Positions 33,288 through 40,231 of a stretch of DNA of 45,414 bases are shown piece after piece; the first letter of the stretch is position 1; every line of letters begins with the position of its first letter. Source of the DNA: Oscillospiraceae bacterium (GTDB lineage: Bacteria > Bacillota > Clostridia > Oscillospirales > Oscillospiraceae); NCBI GenBank assembly GCA_017620525.1, contig JAGAUY010000034.1, positions 1 to 45,414 of the forward strand. Reading direction: 5' to 3'. The translations under genes were made by a program, and so were the position numbers. Under the pieces are notes generated by a model, which saw only the letters and a list, made by a program, of their open reading frames with translations, did no database searches and was not told the DNA's origin.

Positions 33288-33605
33288 ATGAAAAAGATTC
33301 GTATTACAGCTATCCGCAAAACCACTTACCCCGACCTGATGGAAAAATACGAGAACCCCATCGAACATGCCTGCGATGTGCAGGAAGGTCAGGTCTGGAT
33401 TGCCAACGGCTGGGCAAAACCCGAGGGCTTCTGCGGCAGCGCATGGGACAGCATTTCAGCTTTCGTCATGACTCTGGCCCACGGCGGCGGGAATTTCTAC
33501 GACGGATGGATGAAAAATCCCAAATCCGCGATGATTTCCTGCAACGACGGCTTCCGTCCGGTGAGTTTCTACATTGAAGCACTCGACGAGGATGCAGACC
33601 CATGA
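33288..33605 (+). CDS. TIGR04076 family protein
   Basis: The 105-residue protein has the family's features: KIRITAIRKTTYPDLMEKYE at the start, CDVQEGQVW, then GFCGSAWDSISAFVMTLAHGG and a closing CNDGFRPVSFYIEAL. The conserved cysteines (CDV, FCGSAW, SCNDGFRPV) suggest metal or redox function, which is not established for the family. AAGGAG lies five bases before the ATG. Its stop overlaps the start of the next gene in an ATGA, so the two are coupled. Confidence 0.85.
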   Translation: MKKIRITAIRKTTYPDLMEKYENPIEHACDVQEGQVWIANGWAKPEGFCGSAWDSISAFVMTLAHGGGNFYDGWMKNPKSAMISCNDGFRPVSFYIEALDEDADP

Positions 33606-34098
33606 CCGTAAACACAATGAACTATCAGGCCGTGATCAGGGAAATCGGCGAATGGATCATCTACAGCGAGGAGCGCTCACTGGAGCAGTACAGCGATGTG
33701 AGTATGCTGGTACTGGCTCCCGCGACAGAATGCCGCCGGCTGAATCCGGATATCGAATGTGTAAAGCCAGACTACGGCTTCTGCGAATATCTGGATGGTG
33801 AGCATAAGGAAACCAATATGCGTGTCCGCTACTCCCATGCGGTGACAAAGATGAGTGTGGGCAATGAGCGAATATGCTTCCGGGTTCTTCCTGCCACAGA
33901 GGCTATCTGCATCTACCACAAGGGCGCCTATGGCCGACTGGGTGAGGCATATGCTTACATTCACCGTTATGCAATGGAGAGAATGGTTACCAGGCAGCAG
34001 GTTTCCACCGGGAGTGCTACATCGACGGCATCTGGAACAAGGAAAACGTGGAAGACTGGCTGACGGAGATTCAGCTGCCTGTTAAATCCGCAGATTAA
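33602..34098 (+). pseudogene. GyrI-like/AraC effector-binding protein with C-terminal frameshift
   Basis: The frame gives a GyrI-like (SOUL/AraC effector-binding) domain up to YIHRYAME, then changes to nonsense (RMVTRQQV) and stops at 34063. Reading on two bases shifted after GGAGA, at about 33975, restores the expected family ending, ENGYQAAGFHRECYIDG then WNKENVEDWLTEIQLPV, with a stop at 34098. The extra GA looks like a dinucleotide duplication in GAGAGA. It is either a recent inactivation or a sequencing error. The intact protein would be about 165 residues and bind small hydrophobic ligands. Confidence 0.75.
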
Positions 34099-34194
34099 AC
34101 CAATAGAAACCCATTTTCAGGGTATCTGATATCAGAAGATCGCCTCTTCAGAATCACCTGAACAGATGTTGCAACACATTCCCAGAGAAAGAAA

Positions 34195-34220
34195 GTGCGG
34201 CTTCCGTATGGAAGCCGCAC
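34195..34220 (-). terminator. Terminator of the rubredoxin/superoxide reductase operon
   Basis: GTGCGGCTTCC pairs perfectly with GGAAGCCGCAC across a 4-base loop. On the minus strand it runs into TTTCTTTC. Confidence 0.85.
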
Positions 34221-34233
34221 CGATTATTTTCGT

Positions 34234-34389
34234 TTATTCTTCAGAGAACTGATCCTTGCCGACCATGCACAGGGGGCACTCAAAGTCTTCGGGGAGATCT
34301 TCCCACTTGGTGCCGGGAGCGATGCCGCCTTCCGGGTAACCCAGATTCTCGTCATATTCCCAGCCGCAGATGTCACAGACATATTTCAT
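34234..34389 (-). CDS. Rubredoxin
   Basis: This short gene encodes 51 residues: [14 protein letters not shown], then [20 protein letters not shown] and [14 protein letters not shown]. The two CxxC pairs (CDIC and CPLC) bind one iron. Conserved aromatic and PDF-like residues are present ([10 protein letters not shown]). Rubredoxin passes electrons to superoxide reductase, whose gene ends 15 bases upstream in the same operon. GGAGGA lies 7 bases before the ATG at 34389. Confidence 0.95.
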   Translation of the reverse strand: MKYVCDICGWEYDENLGYPEGGIAPGTKWEDLPEDFECPLCMVGKDQFSEE

Positions 34390-34404
34390 ATCCGGATCCT
34401 CCTC

Positions 34405-34785
34405 TCAGATTTCAGCCTTCCACAGACCGTGGAGGTTGCAGTAAGCGTAGACTGCAATGGGCTTTTCCTCACCCAGCAGGAATTTTACATGGGGTGCCTC
34501 GCCGGGGTTCAGCCACTTCCTGTAGCTGCCCTTGTCGGTTACCAGCTGTACCCACTCGATCCAGTGGACATCCACCATGGGGTGATCCACGGAGCCGACG
34601 TTGACTTCCAGAATACCGCCTTCGACATTAACAGCAGGGATGTGCTTTTCGCCGCTGGCTTCAATGGCGCCGGGAACCAGTTCGTTCATCTTCTGGCCGC
34701 AGCAGACGGGGTTGACACCGGCGTCGTGGACCATCTCAACAATATTGCCGCAGTGGGGGCAGATATAAAATTTAACGTTCTTCAT
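34405..34785 (-). CDS. dfx: Desulfoferrodoxin-type superoxide reductase
   Basis: The 126-residue protein reduces superoxide to peroxide without making oxygen, a defence typical of anaerobes. The N-terminal desulforedoxin centre has CPHC then CC (ICPHCGN...VCCGQ). The catalytic centre ligands are all present: His in GEKHIPAV, His in DHPM, His in DVHWI, and Cys with His in YCNLHGLW. It lies first in an operon with rubredoxin, its electron donor. GGAGG is before the ATG. No PerR box was recognised in the AT-rich upstream stretch 34786-34860. Confidence 0.96.
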   Translation of the reverse strand: MKNVKFYICPHCGNIVEMVHDAGVNPVCCGQKMNELVPGAIEASGEKHIPAVNVEGGILEVNVGSVDHPMVDVHWIEWVQLVTDKGSYRKWLNPGEAPHVKFLLGEEKPIAVYAYCNLHGLWKAEI

Positions 34786-34894
34786 ATTTTAATCCTCCAT
34801 TATTTAGAAGTTGGTTTTGTTTTTTTCTTTGTGGCTTTATTCTAACAGAGGAATCAAAAGTTTTCTGTGACTTTCTCACACATCAAAAGTGTTG

Positions 34895-35698
34895 TTATGT
34901 CAGAAAGCGTAGTACCCGCTGATGAAAGTCCCTTGCCTCTTCATACAGTCCGTGACCCCACTGCTCATACATATATAGTTCTGCGCCCGGAATTTGAGCT
35001 GCAATCTCCCGGGAAGCATCACCGCCCAGGCAATGATCCTGCTCGCCGCCGATTACCAGCGTGGCTGACCGGATCCCGGGCAGTTCGTCAAACGCATTGT
35101 GGTTCAGGCAGGCTTCCGCCTGAATGAGGAACCGGTCATAGGATTCCGGCTTTGTGACTTTTCCCATAATGGGCACCAGCCATTTATTCTTCCGGTAATA
35201 TGCATCGGAATAGATCTTGCGCACGTTGCTGTCCATCAGAGCGGTGTGATCGCCCCGCTTCGCCTGTGCCATCCATGTTTGCACAGACTCCGTCAAGATT
35301 GGATTGGATCTGGAAGAGGTTGCCACCAGAATCAGCTTTTCCACTGTCTCCGGGTAATCGACGGCAAGATGCTGGGCGATCATGCCTCCCATGGAAACAC
35401 CCAGGACTGCCGCTTTTCGGATCCCCAGCTGCTCCATGGCAGCTGCCTGATCCCGTGCCATATCCCGGGTAGTATAGCCTCTGGGAATGCTGTTTTTCCG
35501 ACTGAACATATAAACCGTAAAATCTCTGGAAAACTGTCTGTACATCAGCGCCATAGGCACAGCTGTACCCTTGAGTGTCTGCAGTCCGTCTCCCAGCCCC
35601 GGGAGCATCACAAGGGGCGTCCTGCCGCTGCCGAAGCGAATGTAGTCCATGTCCGTGCCGGCAAGATTCACTTTTTTGTTTCGGGCATGATACAGCAT
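34895..35698 (-). CDS. Alpha/beta hydrolase
   Basis: The 267-residue soluble hydrolase has the oxyanion region LVMLPGLGDG, nucleophile elbow GVSMGG, acid in GGEQDHCLGG and catalytic His in WGHGLYEE. The triad is complete, so it is probably an active esterase or C-C hydrolase of unknown substrate. The frame is open to 35968, but GAGGTGACATA lies before the ATG at 35698 and the promoter (TTTTCA-17-TATAAT, 35775-35803 on the minus strand) falls within the longer form. Confidence 0.88.
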   Translation of the reverse strand: MLYHARNKKVNLAGTDMDYIRFGSGRTPLVMLPGLGDGLQTLKGTAVPMALMYRQFSRDFTVYMFSRKNSIPRGYTTRDMARDQAAAMEQLGIRKAAVLGVSMGGMIAQHLAVDYPETVEKLILVATSSRSNPILTESVQTWMAQAKRGDHTALMDSNVRKIYSDAYYRKNKWLVPIMGKVTKPESYDRFLIQAEACLNHNAFDELPGIRSATLVIGGEQDHCLGGDASREIAAQIPGAELYMYEQWGHGLYEEARDFHQRVLRFLT

Positions 35699-36089
35699 TA
35701 TGTCACCTCTTATCATTGGCCGGGAAGGTCTGAACCAAGACCCTGTAACCGGCTGAACTATCTGTCTTTTCACGATTATACCACAGCATCTTGCCAATGA
35801 AAAGTGTCTGTGGTAGGATAAAGGAAAATCGGATAAAAGCCTGCTGAACGCAGCGGAGCGCAGTTGGGATATGTCTTGCACAGCACCATAGGGTAATCCT
35901 GCCGATATATTGGACACAGGATAAACTAATTCTGATATCAATCCCCAATATTCAGGAGGACCGAACATGGCTAAGAAGGGCTACCGCTGCAGACGATCCC
36001 GACGATTTTGATGTCTGATGGATCAGACTACTGCCTGCGAAAAAGCATGTACACGCTGACAGAAGGATACGGAAAGGAGCTTGCGAACT
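35699..36089. other. Gene-free stretch with divergent promoters and a deletion scar
   Basis: Two promoters overlap back to back: leftward TTTTCA-17-TATAAT (35775-35803) for the hydrolase, and rightward TTGCCA-17-TAGGAT (about 35790-35819). Further on, AGGAGG precedes ATG at 35966, giving only MAKKGYRCRRSRRF. One base over, the same DNA reads AADDPDDFDV and stops. That looks like the start of one gene joined out of frame to the acidic end of the same or another gene. A 35-codon frame at 36011-36118 has no ribosome site and was not called. Confidence 0.45.
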
Positions 36090-36704
36090 ATGACGGATCA
36101 CGAAACTGCATGGGATAAGCTCCTGCAGATCAATACAGCCGGCCGGGATGATAAAAATTCGGATGAAAATCATCATCCATATGAACCCACACCATATTGC
36201 GTTTTGGAGCGCCTTGCAGGCAGTGGCCTGATCAGCCAGGATGATGCGGTTCTGGACTATGGCTGCGGAAAAGGGCGAGCGGGCTTTTACCTGTCCTACC
36301 GGACGAAAGCAAGAACCATCGGGATCGAATATGATGAGCGGATTTACGGAATCGCGCTGGAGAACCGAAGATCCACCATTTCGAGAATCAAGCCGGACTT
36401 TCTTCTGACCGGAGCGGAAGGATATGCTGTGCCGCCGGAAGTCAACAGATTCTATTTTTTCAATCCATTTTCCGTTGAGATCTTTCACAAGGTGATGGCC
36501 CGGATCATTGAATCCTATTATGAGCTTCCCAGGGAAGCGTTTCTGTTCTTCTACTATCCCTCAGATGAGTACATTTCTTATCTGATGACCGTGGATGAAC
36601 TGGAGTTTTATGATGAGATCGAATGTGATGATCTGTTTGAAGGACAGGACCCGCGGGAACGGATCATGATTTTTCAGTTGCCCGGTTTTGAGTCGGACCT
36701 ATAA
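36090..36704 (+). CDS. Class I SAM-dependent methyltransferase
   Basis: The protein has 204 residues from the ATG. SAM motif I is VLDYGCGKGRAGF, the second motif is TIGIEYDERIYGIA, and the catalytic-region motif is FYFFNPFS. It resembles a small group of bacterial methyltransferases with an N-P-F motif where DNA or protein methylases have N-P-P-Y. The substrate is unknown. GGAG lies 10 bases before the ATG at 36090; the TTG at 36081 is less likely. Confidence 0.8.
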   Translation: MTDHETAWDKLLQINTAGRDDKNSDENHHPYEPTPYCVLERLAGSGLISQDDAVLDYGCGKGRAGFYLSYRTKARTIGIEYDERIYGIALENRRSTISRIKPDFLLTGAEGYAVPPEVNRFYFFNPFSVEIFHKVMARIIESYYELPREAFLFFYYPSDEYISYLMTVDELEFYDEIECDDLFEGQDPRERIMIFQLPGFESDL

Positions 36705-36733
36705 GCTATAATTCAGCAAAGGAGACGTTAACC

Positions 36734-36898
36734 GTGAAAATAAACAGGATTATTTGTCTTTTATTTGTGCTGGCAGCCTGCTGTTTTCTGGCAGGTACAC
36801 TCAACCATATCATAAACACCCATGAGGAATGGCTGTCCTCTGCGCTGCTGGCAGGCGGATGCCTGTGCGGAGCGATCGCATTTTGCAGAAAGAAATAG
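36734..36898 (+). CDS. Small two-helix membrane protein
   Basis: A GTG start with AAAGGAG nine bases upstream opens a 54-codon frame. The product has two hydrophobic helices (about residues 4-22 and 36-50), joined by HIINTHEEWLSS, and a basic end (CRKK). The hydrophobic pattern and the good ribosome site support coding. No family is recognised. It follows the methyltransferase gene by 29 bases and could be cotranscribed. Confidence 0.6.
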   Translation: MKINRIICLLFVLAACCFLAGTLNHIINTHEEWLSSALLAGGCLCGAIAFCRKK

Positions 36899-36973
36899 CA
36901 TGATGTCTACGGAGCGCAGGTTGCCCGGAGTCCTGTTTCGTGGTATGCTTTCCTCAGAAAGGAAGTGGCAATC

Positions 36974-37558
36974 ATGAATACCTATGTGACCGGAACCACC
37001 ATCAAACAGCTCCGTGAGAGCAGCCGCCTGACCCAGGCAGAGCTGGCAGAGAAAATCGGTGTCAGCAGCAAGACCATCTCCAAATGGGAGACCGCCAAGG
37101 GACTGCCGGATATCAGCCTTTTACAGTCTTTGGCGCAGGCGCTGGGCATCTCCGTCATCGAGCTGATGAACGGTGAGCATATCATAAACAAAAATGTCTC
37201 AGCCAATATGCTGCGCAGCAAGTTCTATGTCTGTCCCATCTGCGGCAATGCCGTTCATGCTCTGGGAGACACTGTGGTCAGCTGCTGCGGCATTACATTG
37301 CCTGCCCTGGAAGCGGAAGAAACGGATGATGACCATGCGGTGAGCATCGAGGATGTGGAGGATGAACATTTTATCACCATCCACCATCCCATGACGAAAG
37401 CCCATTATATTTCTTTCGTGGCCTATGTTTCCTCGGATCGGGTCCAGATGGTGAAGCTCTACCCCGAGGGGAATGCCCAGACCCGGCTGCAGCTGCGGGG
37501 CAGTGGATATCTGTATTACTGCTGCAATCAGCACGGATTGTTCCGAAGGAAGAAATAG
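36974..37558 (+). CDS. Transcription regulator: XRE helix-turn-helix fused to a desulfoferrodoxin-like domain
   Basis: The protein has 194 residues from the ATG at 36974. Residues 1-65 are a Cro/C1-type HTH (LRESSRLTQAELAEKIGVS, KTISKWETAKGLPDISLL). From about 80 it resembles superoxide reductase. CPICGN and SCCG match the desulforedoxin iron site. A His in DDDHAVS, HHPMTKAHYISF and YYCCNQHGLF line up with the four His and one Cys of the catalytic iron site of the 34405 gene. So both metal sites appear retained. A redox- or superoxide-sensing repressor is the natural inference. Confidence 0.8.
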   Translation: MNTYVTGTTIKQLRESSRLTQAELAEKIGVSSKTISKWETAKGLPDISLLQSLAQALGISVIELMNGEHIINKNVSANMLRSKFYVCPICGNAVHALGDTVVSCCGITLPALEAEETDDDHAVSIEDVEDEHFITIHHPMTKAHYISFVAYVSSDRVQMVKLYPEGNAQTRLQLRGSGYLYYCCNQHGLFRRKK

Positions 37559-37624
37559 GTTGTGTTTCTTTCCTTCCTGGCCTGTGCGGTCAAAGTCACA
37601 GAGCCGAAATCTGTAACAGAAAAA

Positions 37625-37675
37625 AGGGCGCAGGATCGGAAAAAGAAATTCCATACCTGCGCCCTGGTTTTATTT
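37625..37675 (+). terminator. Terminator of the HTH-desulfoferrodoxin gene
   Basis: AGGGCGCAGG pairs perfectly with CCTGCGCCCT and is followed by GGTTTTATTT. Confidence 0.85.
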
Positions 37676-37676
37676 C

Positions 37677-37805
37677 TTGACTTTTTCTGACTCTGCCGAT
37701 ATAATATCTCCAGAATACAGGTGCTGCCACCGGGTAGCTGTGCGAAAGCATTCATTTACACATCGTTAGGTCTTTGAAGATGTGTGGATGGGTGCTTGTT
37801 TTTTT
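37677..37805 (+). promoter_or_regulatory. pnuC promoter and attenuator leader (candidate riboswitch)
   Basis: TTGACT (37677-37682), a 17-base spacer and TATAAT (37700-37705) start a leader of about 110 bases. It holds hairpin GGTG-CTGC-CACC (37720-37731), a GTAG at 37734-37737 that can pair with the CTGC loop, and hairpin TGC-GAAA-GCA (37741-37750). A 19-bp terminator stem (37746-37764 with 37779-37797) then runs into TTTTTTT. The terminator shares bases 37746-37750 with the GAAA hairpin, so the two folds exclude each other. A guanidine-IV (mepA-motif) type switch is possible but unproven. Confidence 0.55.
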
Positions 37806-37819
37806 ACTTTGGAGGTACT

Positions 37820-38509
37820 ATGAAGAAACTGGTTGCTTATTTTTCAAAAGGAGAATTGACACTCTGGGGTTCGTCGTCCTTGCTGATACTGATCTCATTT
37901 CTGATCTTCGATCGGGTAAATACCATGACATTGGCAGCATCTCTGATTGGCACCACTTCCCTGATTTTTAACGCAAAGGGCAATCCCATCGGGCAAGCTC
38001 TGATGATTGTGTTCAGTCTGCTTTATGGCGTGATCTCCTACACTTTTTCTTATTTTGGAGAGATGATCACATATCTCGGTATGACTGCTCCGATGGCGCT
38101 GTTTGCTCTGATCACCTGGCTTCGCAATCCCTTCGGCGGAAATCGGGCAGAGGTAGCGGTGAATCAGCTTAAACATACAGAGATGTATGGTATGCTGGCA
38201 TTAACGCTTTTTGTGACTGCCGGTTTCTATTTTGTTCTTGACCACTTTGAAACGGCCAATATTCTGCCCAGCACCCTGTCTGTGACCACCAGTTTCATCG
38301 CTGTGTATCTGACTTATCGCCGCAGTCCTTACTTTGCACTAGCCTATGCCGCCAATGATGTGGTGCTGATCGTCCTGTGGACGATGGCGGCAATGGAGAA
38401 CATCAGCTATCTGTCTGTTATCATCTGTTTCGTCATATTCCTCGTCAATGACCTGTATGGATTTGTGAACTGGAAAAGGATGCAGAAGCGACAGATGTGT
38501 ACTGCCTGA
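37820..38509 (+). CDS. pnuC: PnuC-family nicotinamide riboside/vitamin transporter
   Basis: The 229-residue membrane protein has about seven helices and the PnuC pattern. Examples are NAKGNPIGQALMIVFSLLYG near residues 52-71, TYLGMTAPMALFALITWLRNP, and the C-terminal NDLYGFVNWKRM. PnuC proteins take up nicotinamide riboside; relatives move thiamine or riboflavin. GGAGG lies 6 bases before the ATG at 37820; longer frames start inside the leader. It is controlled by the leader described upstream. Confidence 0.88.
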   Translation: MKKLVAYFSKGELTLWGSSSLLILISFLIFDRVNTMTLAASLIGTTSLIFNAKGNPIGQALMIVFSLLYGVISYTFSYFGEMITYLGMTAPMALFALITWLRNPFGGNRAEVAVNQLKHTEMYGMLALTLFVTAGFYFVLDHFETANILPSTLSVTTSFIAVYLTYRRSPYFALAYAANDVVLIVLWTMAAMENISYLSVIICFVIFLVNDLYGFVNWKRMQKRQMCTA

Positions 38510-38530
38510 CCGCCTTGGCCATCCCCCCGC

Positions 38531-38644
38531 TTGACATTCCCTTGTGGTATGCTATAATGAAATCACTCATCTGAGGGCTTGTAATCGCAATTACGAAGCT
38601 GGATAAGATGTCGGGTGTCGCCCGGTTCTTATCCAGCTTTTTTT
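38531..38644 (+). promoter_or_regulatory. MATE gene promoter and terminator-bearing leader
   Basis: TTGACA (38531-38536), a 16-base spacer and TATAAT (38553-38558) are near consensus. The leader holds GCTT-GTAAT-CGCA-ATTAC-GAAGC (38577-38599). It overlaps a 13-bp terminator stem (38596-38608 with 38627-38639, inner stem CGGG/CCCG) that ends in seven T residues. The first hairpin takes up bases of the terminator, so read-through can be switched. No known riboswitch class was recognised. Confidence 0.65.
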
Positions 38645-38669
38645 GAGTTTAGGCATGTTGGGAGGATTT

Positions 38670-40019
38670 ATGAAGCAGACACAGAATTTCACAGAGGGTA
38701 AGATTTTTGCACCCCTGATCCGCTTTGCGCTGCCGGTACTGCTGGCATTGTTCCTGCAGACCATGTACGGCGCAGTTGACCTGCTGGTGGTAGGTCAGTT
38801 CGGTACTTCGGCGGACGTTTCCGCGGTTTCCACCGGTTCTCTGGTCATGCAGACCGTTACTGTGGTCATTACGAGCCTTGCCATGGGTCTGACGGTTCTG
38901 GTGGGCAGAAAGATTGGCGAAGGATTCAAGGAAGAAGCGGGCAGGATTATCGGCAGCGGCATCTGGCTGTTTGCCATTCTTGCTTTGGCCCTTTCGGTAG
39001 TCATGGTGTTTGCCGCACCTGCTCTGGCAGAAGTCATGCATGCCCCGGTGGAAGCCTTTGACAAAACCGTTTCCTATATCGTCATCTGCTCTGCCGGAAC
39101 GGTATTTATTGTTGCCTACAATCTGGTGGGCAGCATCTTCCGGGGCATCGGCGACTCCACCATGCCTCTGGTAACGGTTGCCATCGCCTGTGTGCTGAAT
39201 ATCATTGGCGACCTGGTGCTGGTCGCCGGTTTCCATATGGGCACTGCAGGTGCAGCTATTGCCACGGTATTTGCACAGGCTGTCAGTGTAGTTCTCTCTT
39301 TAGCGATCATCCGCCGTAAAGAATTGCCTTTTTCTTTCAGCAGAGCGGATATTCAGCCCAAGGCTGACCATATCAGGCAGCTTCTTTTCCTGGGCGTTCC
39401 CATTGCTTTGCAGGAATTGCTTGTGAGCATTTCCTTCCTGGCCATCACCGCCATCGTCAATGGTCTGGGTTTGACGGCTTCCGCAGGTGTCGGCGTTGCC
39501 GAAAAGCTCTGCGGCTTTATCATGCTGGTGCCTTCCGCCTATATGCAGTCTATGTCCGCATTCGTGGCCCAGAATATGGGCGCAGGCAAACCGGAACGGG
39601 CAAGGAAGGCGCTGCTCTGTGGCATTGCCTCCTCCCTTGCAGTGGGTGCTGTGATGGCATTCTTTACCTTCTTCCACGGCGATCTCCTGTCCGGCCTCTT
39701 TGCCAGGGATGCTGCCGTCATTGCGGCTTCTGCGGAATATCTGAAGGCTTATGCCATCGACACACTGCTGACTGCCTTCCTCTTCTGCTTTATCGGCTAC
39801 TTCAATGGCACAGGAGCCACGATTTTCGTCATGCTTCAGGGAATCATCGGTGCCTTTGGTGTCCGCCTGCCGGTAAGCTGGTTCGTCAGCCGCCAGACTT
39901 GGGCAACGCTTTTTCACATTGGTCTGGCAACCCCCGCATCCTCCCTGGTGCAGATCATCCTGTGCGGCGTGTATTTTGTAATCACACTGCCCAGGGAGAG
40001 AGGCAACCGTTTGAACTGA
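38670..40019 (+). CDS. MATE-family multidrug/cation efflux protein
   Basis: The 449-residue membrane protein has twelve predicted helices. It has the family opening PLIRFALPVLLALFLQTMYG and AVDLLVVGQFG in helix 1-2, TGSLVMQTVTVV, and the second-half repeat beginning LLFLGVPIALQELL. It uses a sodium or proton gradient to export drugs, metabolites or organic cations. The ATG at 38670 has GGGAGG four bases upstream; the longer frame starts inside the terminator leader. A strong terminator follows. Confidence 0.93.
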   Translation: MKQTQNFTEGKIFAPLIRFALPVLLALFLQTMYGAVDLLVVGQFGTSADVSAVSTGSLVMQTVTVVITSLAMGLTVLVGRKIGEGFKEEAGRIIGSGIWLFAILALALSVVMVFAAPALAEVMHAPVEAFDKTVSYIVICSAGTVFIVAYNLVGSIFRGIGDSTMPLVTVAIACVLNIIGDLVLVAGFHMGTAGAAIATVFAQAVSVVLSLAIIRRKELPFSFSRADIQPKADHIRQLLFLGVPIALQELLVSISFLAITAIVNGLGLTASAGVGVAEKLCGFIMLVPSAYMQSMSAFVAQNMGAGKPERARKALLCGIASSLAVGAVMAFFTFFHGDLLSGLFARDAAVIAASAEYLKAYAIDTLLTAFLFCFIGYFNGTGATIFVMLQGIIGAFGVRLPVSWFVSRQTWATLFHIGLATPASSLVQIILCGVYFVITLPRERGNRLN

Positions 40020-40027
40020 ATCAGAAA

Positions 40028-40060
40028 AGCCGGGATTGGTTTGTTCCAATCCCGGTTGTT
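40028..40060 (+). terminator. Terminator of the MATE gene
   Basis: GCCGGGATTGG pairs with CCAATCCCGGT (one G-T pair) across TTTGTT and is followed by TGTTTTA. Confidence 0.8.
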
Positions 40061-40169
40061 TTACTGAACAGTCAGCTGAAGCTCCGTCAGCCAGTCTTCC
40101 GCAGTTTCTTCGTTCCAGATACCGTCGTTGTAGCATTCCCAGTGGAATCCCGCCACCTGGCAGCGATGG
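40061..40169 (-). pseudogene. C-terminal fragment of a GyrI-like effector-binding protein
   Basis: On the minus strand a short frame reads VAGFHWECYNDGIWNEET then AEDWLTELQLTVQ and stops at 40061. This is the same C-terminal block as in the GyrI-like gene at 33602 (AGFHRECYIDGIWNKENVEDWLTEIQL). No N-terminal part is present; upstream sequence to 40231 is unrelated. It is the remnant of a deleted paralogue. Confidence 0.75.
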
Positions 40170-40231
40170 TGTAAATCGTATGATATATTACAACAAGCCA
40201 GACAAACTTACATTCTTCGGAACTTTAATGA

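Noticed and set aside
36011-36118. 35-codon frame just before the methyltransferase gene
   Set aside because: No ribosome site, and it overlaps the start of the methyltransferase gene in another frame.
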